The notes under the pieces: model-generated | Seen by the model: the letters and a program-made list of their open reading frames with translations, nothing else | Told to the model about the DNA's origin: nothing | Databases searched by the model: none | From: Streptomyces albicerus | GTDB lineage: Bacteria; Actinomycetota; Actinomycetes; Streptomycetales; Streptomycetaceae | Reading direction: 5' to 3' | DNA: 64,000 nt | Assembly: GCF_008905045.1 (NCBI RefSeq) | Contig: NZ_VWMY01000046.1 | Coordinates: 33,008 to 97,007 of the forward strand | In this document: positions 59,711 through 64,000 of the stretch, in pieces | Numbering within the stretch: position 1 is the first letter of the stretch | Layout of the letters: each line of letters begins with the position of its first letter | Program-made: the position numbers and the translations under genes

Positions 59711-59862
59711 GCAATCCGAGGTGATCTCTTCCCCTCGAATCCACCCGGCGTTCACGGTCAGAAGGGATTCCTGTCGCACCATCCATCTCTGCGATCTCCG
59801 TGTGACCGGAGGTCAGCGGCACGCGCCTGACGGGGGTTCAGGGCGGGAGGGGGCGGGGCGGG

Positions 59863-60846
59863 ATGATCGGGACGCTGTTCCGGAGCGAGGACGTGCCTGC
59901 GGAGGACAGGTTCGACCTCTGGCGGGAGCGGGTCGGCCGAACCGTCGCACCCGCCGACCTCACCAGTGACCACGCCGCCGACTACTGGGCGGAGCAGCGG
60001 CTGTTGCAGCTGGGACCGGTGACCGTGTGGCCGACCTCGTTCCTTCCGTCGCGGTTCCGCCGGAACGCGAAGATGGTGCGGCAGTCCGACCCCGAGCTGT
60101 ACCACCTGAGGCTGGTGCTCGGCGGAGGGCTGGCGGTCGATCACGACGGACGCTACGACACGTACGGCCCCGGCGACCTGTACCTGGCCGACAGCTCGCG
60201 GCCGGGCGACGTGCAGGCGTACAGCGACGGGGAGCGCCGCGCCTGCACGGGCGTAGGCGTGGAGGTTCCCAAGGCACTGATGCATGTGCCACCACACCGA
60301 GAGCTGTTGGGCAGACGACTGTCCGGACGGGAGGGAATCGGCGCTCTGCTGACGGACTTCCTCACCGGCCTCGACCGGCAGGCGGACACCCTGCGGCCGT
60401 CCGACGCACCGCGCCTGGGGACAGTTCTCGTCAACCTGCTGTCGGCCTGGATCGCCCAGGTGTTGGAGGCGGAGGGCGCCCTGCCGCCGGAGACCCGGCA
60501 GGGGGCCCTGACCACTCGCATCCAGGCGTTCATCCAGCAGAACCTGCACGACCCGAATCTGGCACCGCCCGTCATCGCCGCCGCGCACCACATCTCGCTC
60601 AGCTACCTGCACCGCCTGTTCCAGGAGGCGGCACAGGGGGAAACAGTCGCGGCCCGCATCCGCCGGCGGCGACTGGAGGGCGCCCGCCGCGACTTGGCGG
60701 ACCCGGCCCAGCACACCACGCCGATCCACACGATCGCCGCCCGCTGGGGCCTGCCGCGTGCCTCCGACTTCACCCGCGCCTTCCGCACCGCGTACGGGAT
60801 GTCACCCAGGGAGTACCGGCTCCAGGCGCTCGCCGTACGGGAGTAG
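59863..60846 (+). CDS. AraC-family transcriptional regulator
   Basis: A 327-aa activator. The N-terminal AraC-binding-like domain (about 15-190) ends in a linker. The two helix-turn-helix units (about 220-320) read PVIAAAHHISLSYLHRLFQE and RWGLPRASDFTRAFRTAYGM, followed by SPREYR. It may control the secreted RICIN/BNR gene pair 130 nt downstream. ATG 59863. Confidence 0.92.
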   Translation: MIGTLFRSEDVPAEDRFDLWRERVGRTVAPADLTSDHAADYWAEQRLLQLGPVTVWPTSFLPSRFRRNAKMVRQSDPELYHLRLVLGGGLAVDHDGRYDTYGPGDLYLADSSRPGDVQAYSDGERRACTGVGVEVPKALMHVPPHRELLGRRLSGREGIGALLTDFLTGLDRQADTLRPSDAPRLGTVLVNLLSAWIAQVLEAEGALPPETRQGALTTRIQAFIQQNLHDPNLAPPVIAAAHHISLSYLHRLFQEAAQGETVAARIRRRRLEGARRDLADPAQHTTPIHTIAARWGLPRASDFTRAFRTAYGMSPREYRLQALAVRE

Positions 60847-60976
60847 ACGCACCGTCAAGTCCCAGTGGACCCATTGCTAACGACGTCCCCAGGAACTGCA
60901 TCGCATCCTGATCAAGTCGCTGCAGGACCGCCCGACGATGAAGACAACGATGGAATCAGAGAGGTTGCTCGATGTC

Positions 60977-61909
60977 ATGCACATGAAAAATCTGACCCGC
61001 GTCTTCGCGGCCGCCCTCACGGCGCTGTGCGCAGTCGCCGCCACACTGGTGTACACACTCGCCTCGTCCACACCGGCGAAGGCGGAGGACGACTGGAGAA
61101 ACCTCCGCAACCTCAACGCCGGAAGATGCCTGGCCGTCCCCAACTCCAGTACGGCGAACGGTACGGGCCTGGTCCAGTGGACCTGTAACGACAACTCCGA
61201 CCAGGACTGGACGTTCACCAAGGTGGCGGGCGGCAACGGAGACCGTTACATCGTCCGCAACCGCTTCAGCCTGAAGTGTCTCGCCATGCCCAACTCCAGC
61301 CTGGCCGACGGGACACAGGCCATTCAGTGGCCCTGCGATTCCGCGGGCAACGAGCAGGTCTGGGTCCACGACAGCTGGAACCGGCTGCGGAACCTGAACA
61401 GCGACAAGTGCCTAGCCGTGCCCAACTCCAGCACGGCCAACGGCGCCGCGATCATCCAGTGGACCTGCTCGGAGAACCTGGACCAGCGCTGGGTGTGGTC
61501 CGAGGACACCTCCACCTACGCCCGTCTCTACAACATGGGCTCCGGCCAGTGCCTGGCCAACCCCGGCTCCAGCTACACCAACGGCATCACGATGATCCAG
61601 TGGTCGTGCAGCAACAGCGACAGCAACTACTGGGCGCTCAAGCCCGTGACCGGCGGCTACCGCGTGGTCAACAAGGTGAACGGCAAGTGCCTGGCCCTCG
61701 CGGGCGCGACTACGACGAACGGCGCCAAGGTCATCCAGTGGCCGTGCGGCAGCGGCGACGAGCAGGTCTGGGTCCGGGACAGCCTCGATCGACTGCAGAA
61801 CAAGAACAGCGGCTTGTGCCTCGCCATCCCCAGCGCAAGCCCGACCGCCGGCACGGAGGCAATTCAGTGGACCTGCTCAGAGAGCGCGAGTCAGCAATGG
61901 CTGTGGTGA
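60977..61909 (+). CDS. Secreted double RICIN (beta-trefoil lectin) protein
   Basis: About 310 aa. The signal peptide (hydrophobic core VFAAALTALCAVAATLVY) is cleaved after about STPAKA. Two beta-trefoil lectin domains follow, with six QxW-type units (VQWTCNDNSDQDW, IQWPCDSAGNEQVW, IQWTCSENLDQRW and others). It would bind carbohydrate outside the cell. An upstream in-frame ATG at 60938 is possible but makes a long pre-signal region. The 3' end overlaps the next gene by 13 nt. Confidence 0.88.
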   Translation: MHMKNLTRVFAAALTALCAVAATLVYTLASSTPAKAEDDWRNLRNLNAGRCLAVPNSSTANGTGLVQWTCNDNSDQDWTFTKVAGGNGDRYIVRNRFSLKCLAMPNSSLADGTQAIQWPCDSAGNEQVWVHDSWNRLRNLNSDKCLAVPNSSTANGAAIIQWTCSENLDQRWVWSEDTSTYARLYNMGSGQCLANPGSSYTNGITMIQWSCSNSDSNYWALKPVTGGYRVVNKVNGKCLALAGATTTNGAKVIQWPCGSGDEQVWVRDSLDRLQNKNSGLCLAIPSASPTAGTEAIQWTCSESASQQWLW

Positions 61910-63045
61910 AGCGCAGACGGGCATGGCCCGTACTCCTGACCGCACTCGTCCTCACCGTCCTGTCCGGCCTGCTGCTGCCGGGCCCGGCCGCCGCCGAGGG
62001 CATCTCGGGCGAGTCGATCGTCTACACGAACCGCGCGGGCGGGGGCGACGGCACGCGTACCCCCGACATCATCAGCACGAGCGCGAACAACGCGGTCGTG
62101 GTCTGGCGGGAAGGTCTCAGGCCCGGCAACGTGGACATGGGCTACATGCGGTACTCGTACACGACCGACGGCGGAGCCACCTGGAGCCGCCCCCAGACGC
62201 TGGCCCAGGAGACCGACCAGCACGCCTGGCACTACGTCATCCTCTACAAGGCAGGCAGCACGCTGTACGCCTACCTCGGGCGCACCTCGATCGCGGACCC
62301 GACCGAGCCCGACGGGTTCAACGGCAACGGTCTTCCGATCAACGGCACCTTCCTCAAGCGCAGCACCGACCAGGGCCACACCTGGCAGGACGCGCCCCTC
62401 ACCGTGCCGAACAAGTCCAACCTCGTCTTCTCCGGCCGCCCGCTCCAGCGGGACAACGGGGAGTACGTCATGCCGTACTGGTCGTCGGGGCGGGAGAACG
62501 GGGTGCTGATCTCCTCGGACCTGCAGACCTGGAGGCTCGGCGGCTCCATCAGCGGGTCCGCTCTCACGGCGGGGGAGAACCAGATCGCCTTCTCGCAGGA
62601 GCCACAGGACCGCGATCACCCGAAGAACTCGCTGGTCATGGTGGCCCGCGCCAAATCGGCCGGCGCCGCGACGTCCACGAGCACCACCGGCGGCGCGTCC
62701 TGGAGCACCTTCGAAGCGGACTCCAACCTGCCGAGCAACAACATCGCCAGGAGCTACTTCACCAGCGACACCAGCGGCCAGTACCTGTACATCTACAACG
62801 CCGGTACGGACTCGGCCAACCGCGACATCCTCCATTACAAGACCAAACGCCCCGGCGCGGCCTGGAGCACGGCCAAACTCTTCGCCAACGGCCCAGCGAG
62901 CGACAACACCGACCAGCCCGACGGCAAGGGCTGGGACAACTACCCCATGGCTGACGAGTACGCCCCGGGCAAGTTCTGGGTCGTCTGGGAGTTCGACACC
63001 ACCCGCATCAAGACGAACAGACTCGACATCTCCGACACACCCTGA
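61897..63045 (+). CDS. Secreted BNR/Asp-box protein, sialidase-like
   Basis: A 382-aa exported protein. The signal peptide RRRAWPVLLTALVLTVLSG ends near PAAAEG. Asp-box repeats YTTDGGATWSRP, STDQGHTWQDAP and TTGGASW, together with RTPDIISTSANNAVVVW, indicate a six-bladed beta-propeller of the sialidase superfamily. It probably hydrolyses a glycoside. The start ATG 61897 lies inside the RICIN gene, so lectin and propeller are co-translated, as if a RICIN-GH fusion had been split. Confidence 0.88.
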   Translation: MAVVKRRRAWPVLLTALVLTVLSGLLLPGPAAAEGISGESIVYTNRAGGGDGTRTPDIISTSANNAVVVWREGLRPGNVDMGYMRYSYTTDGGATWSRPQTLAQETDQHAWHYVILYKAGSTLYAYLGRTSIADPTEPDGFNGNGLPINGTFLKRSTDQGHTWQDAPLTVPNKSNLVFSGRPLQRDNGEYVMPYWSSGRENGVLISSDLQTWRLGGSISGSALTAGENQIAFSQEPQDRDHPKNSLVMVARAKSAGAATSTSTTGGASWSTFEADSNLPSNNIARSYFTSDTSGQYLYIYNAGTDSANRDILHYKTKRPGAAWSTAKLFANGPASDNTDQPDGKGWDNYPMADEYAPGKFWVVWEFDTTRIKTNRLDISDTP

Positions 63046-63057
63046 TCCATCACCGCC

Positions 63058-63095
63058 GCCGTACCCCCTGTCGCCCACCAGCCAGGGGGTACGGC
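63058..63095. terminator. Terminator hairpin after the BNR protein gene
   Basis: A perfect 13-bp stem (GCCGTACCCCCTG and complement) with a 12-nt loop, 12 nt past the stop codon. Confidence 0.8.
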
Positions 63096-63140
63096 AGCAT
63101 GGGGCGCCCAGACGCACGTACGACCGGAAGGCCCCTGCCC

Positions 63141-63818
63141 ATGACCGCGGCACCCAAGCCCGAGATCCTGGCCGCCTTCGAGGCCGCGAAGGGGTTCATG
63201 CCTCTCGGGGAGGGGCTTGCGCTGTACGCGGCGGCAGTGGAGGCCGGGCGGCTCGGTCTCCCGCTCCTGGAGGTCGGCACGTACTGCGGCCGCTCCACGA
63301 TCCTGCTCGCCGACGCGGCGCGCGAGGCCGGCGTCACGGCGATCACCGTCGACCACCACCGCGGCAGCGAGGAGCAGCAGCCGGGCTGGGAGTACCACGA
63401 CCCGGCGACGGTCGACCCGGAACTCGGCCGCATGGACACCCTCCCGACCTTCCGCCGTACGCTCCACAAGGCGGGCCTCGAGGACCACGTGGTCGCCGTC
63501 GTCGGCCGCTCGCCGCAGATCGCCGCCTTCTGGAACTCCCCCCTCGGCCTCGTCTTCATCGACGGCGGCCACACAGACGAACACGCGACCGGCGACTACG
63601 AGGGCTGGGCGCCCCACCTCGCCGAGGGCGGACTGCTGCTCATCCACGACGTGTTCCCCGACCCGGCGGACGAGTTCACCGGGCAGGCGCCGTATCGCGT
63701 GTATCTGCGGGCCCTGGAATCGGGTGCGTTCACGGAGGTCGCGGTGAGGGATTCGCTGCGGGTGCTGCGGCGGACGGGGCCAACCCTCACCGCATCTGGG
63801 GCGCGCACGGCCCGCTGA
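63141..63818 (+). CDS. Class I SAM-dependent methyltransferase (Methyltransf_24-like)
   Basis: A 225-aa enzyme. LLEVGTYCGRSTILLADAA is the SAM-binding loop, VDHHRGSEEQQ binds the ribose region, and LGLVFIDGGHTDEHATGDY carries the acidic residues typical of this class. HDVFPDP follows. The substrate is unknown. ATG 63141 follows GGAAGG; an upstream in-frame start at 63099 lies in the preceding terminator region. Confidence 0.9.
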   Translation: MTAAPKPEILAAFEAAKGFMPLGEGLALYAAAVEAGRLGLPLLEVGTYCGRSTILLADAAREAGVTAITVDHHRGSEEQQPGWEYHDPATVDPELGRMDTLPTFRRTLHKAGLEDHVVAVVGRSPQIAAFWNSPLGLVFIDGGHTDEHATGDYEGWAPHLAEGGLLLIHDVFPDPADEFTGQAPYRVYLRALESGAFTEVAVRDSLRVLRRTGPTLTASGARTAR

Positions 63819-64000
63819 ACGAGACATCGGCGATGACGATGGCCGCGGGCGGCACGGTCGAAGAGGGCCTCATCCGCGCACATGTCCAGAAGGCCGGGAA
63901 GTGGCGGGACTCCGTTGCACCCATGAGGGCTGGGGTCGTCAAGGCATGTGGCATCCCCGCCCGGTGAGTTTGTGGCTGTTCTCGTCGGGCTGTTTGCTGG
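63819..64000. other. Right edge, possible small ORF or relic
   Basis: A plus-strand frame from ATG 63833 to TGA 63967 (44 codons; GTVEEGLIRAHVQKAGKWRD) has coding-like bias but no recognisable domain and no clear ribosome site. Nothing else is visible before the window edge. Confidence 0.25.

Overview
The window is a high-GC actinobacterial chromosome segment, almost certainly from a Streptomyces. The signs are very strong G/C preference at third codon positions, frequent GTG starts, 4-nt ATGA/GTGA gene overlaps, and families typical of the genus: an AfsR-type SARP regulator, the Nif3 / zinc-ribbon / RNase H-phosphatase trio, DUF7144 and DUF1048 proteins, and secreted RICIN proteins.

0-14 kb is metabolic. 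Two consecutive dihydroxyacetone-kinase units (dhaK-dhaL) are present. The first is coupled to a full-length PTS Enzyme I; the second ends in a 28-codon relic of an Enzyme I start. A solitary nitrate-sensor-type histidine kinase follows, then an arginine deiminase locus (NhaC antiporter, arginine/ornithine-type APC antiporter, arcA). arcA is abutted by a TnpB-like element with 18-bp inverted ends; arcB and arcC are absent.

14-28 kb holds a lipoprotein, a universal stress protein, and the RNase H-phosphatase, zinc-ribbon and Nif3 block. Next come a siderophore-binding lipoprotein with an iron-box-like site and 30-bp tandem repeats in its leader, and a large repeat-rich hypothetical protein. 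A minus-strand SDR / Zn-alcohol dehydrogenase / MaoC operon has a KstR-like operator upstream. A peptidase E gene appears frameshifted at its start.

28-38.6 kb is regulation and export. A DrrAB-like exporter has SARP-type 11-bp-period direct repeats in its promoter and faces a 1044-aa AfsR-like SARP. Relics of a Tn3 transposase and an integrase follow, then a PadR-DUF1048-DUF1048 operon and an ABC transporter with a DesK-like two-component system.

38.6-50.8 kb is accessory. It holds a ribbon-helix-helix protein coupled to an intact TnpB with an omega-RNA-like right end, an MFS exporter and a TnsA-like relic. The main defence candidate is a small Trypco2-type protein followed by a 1350-aa trypsin-STAND NTPase-helical repeat protein. 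Next to it is a three-gene translationally coupled operon of a 50-aa peptide, an APH-fold kinase and an ABC exporter, which is a candidate peptide natural product locus.

50.8-64 kb holds a lipid-transfer thiolase and a fused double acyl-CoA dehydrogenase with a second KstR-like operator. A TetR/SDR divergent promoter carries two long palindromes. Further genes are SnoaL-like, a second SDR, an MFS-Ig fold fusion, an AraC regulator, overlapping secreted RICIN and BNR-repeat proteins, and a methyltransferase. Eroded genes (IS630, FtsX-type permease, phytanoyl-CoA dioxygenase) mark the accessory stretches as insertion hot spots.
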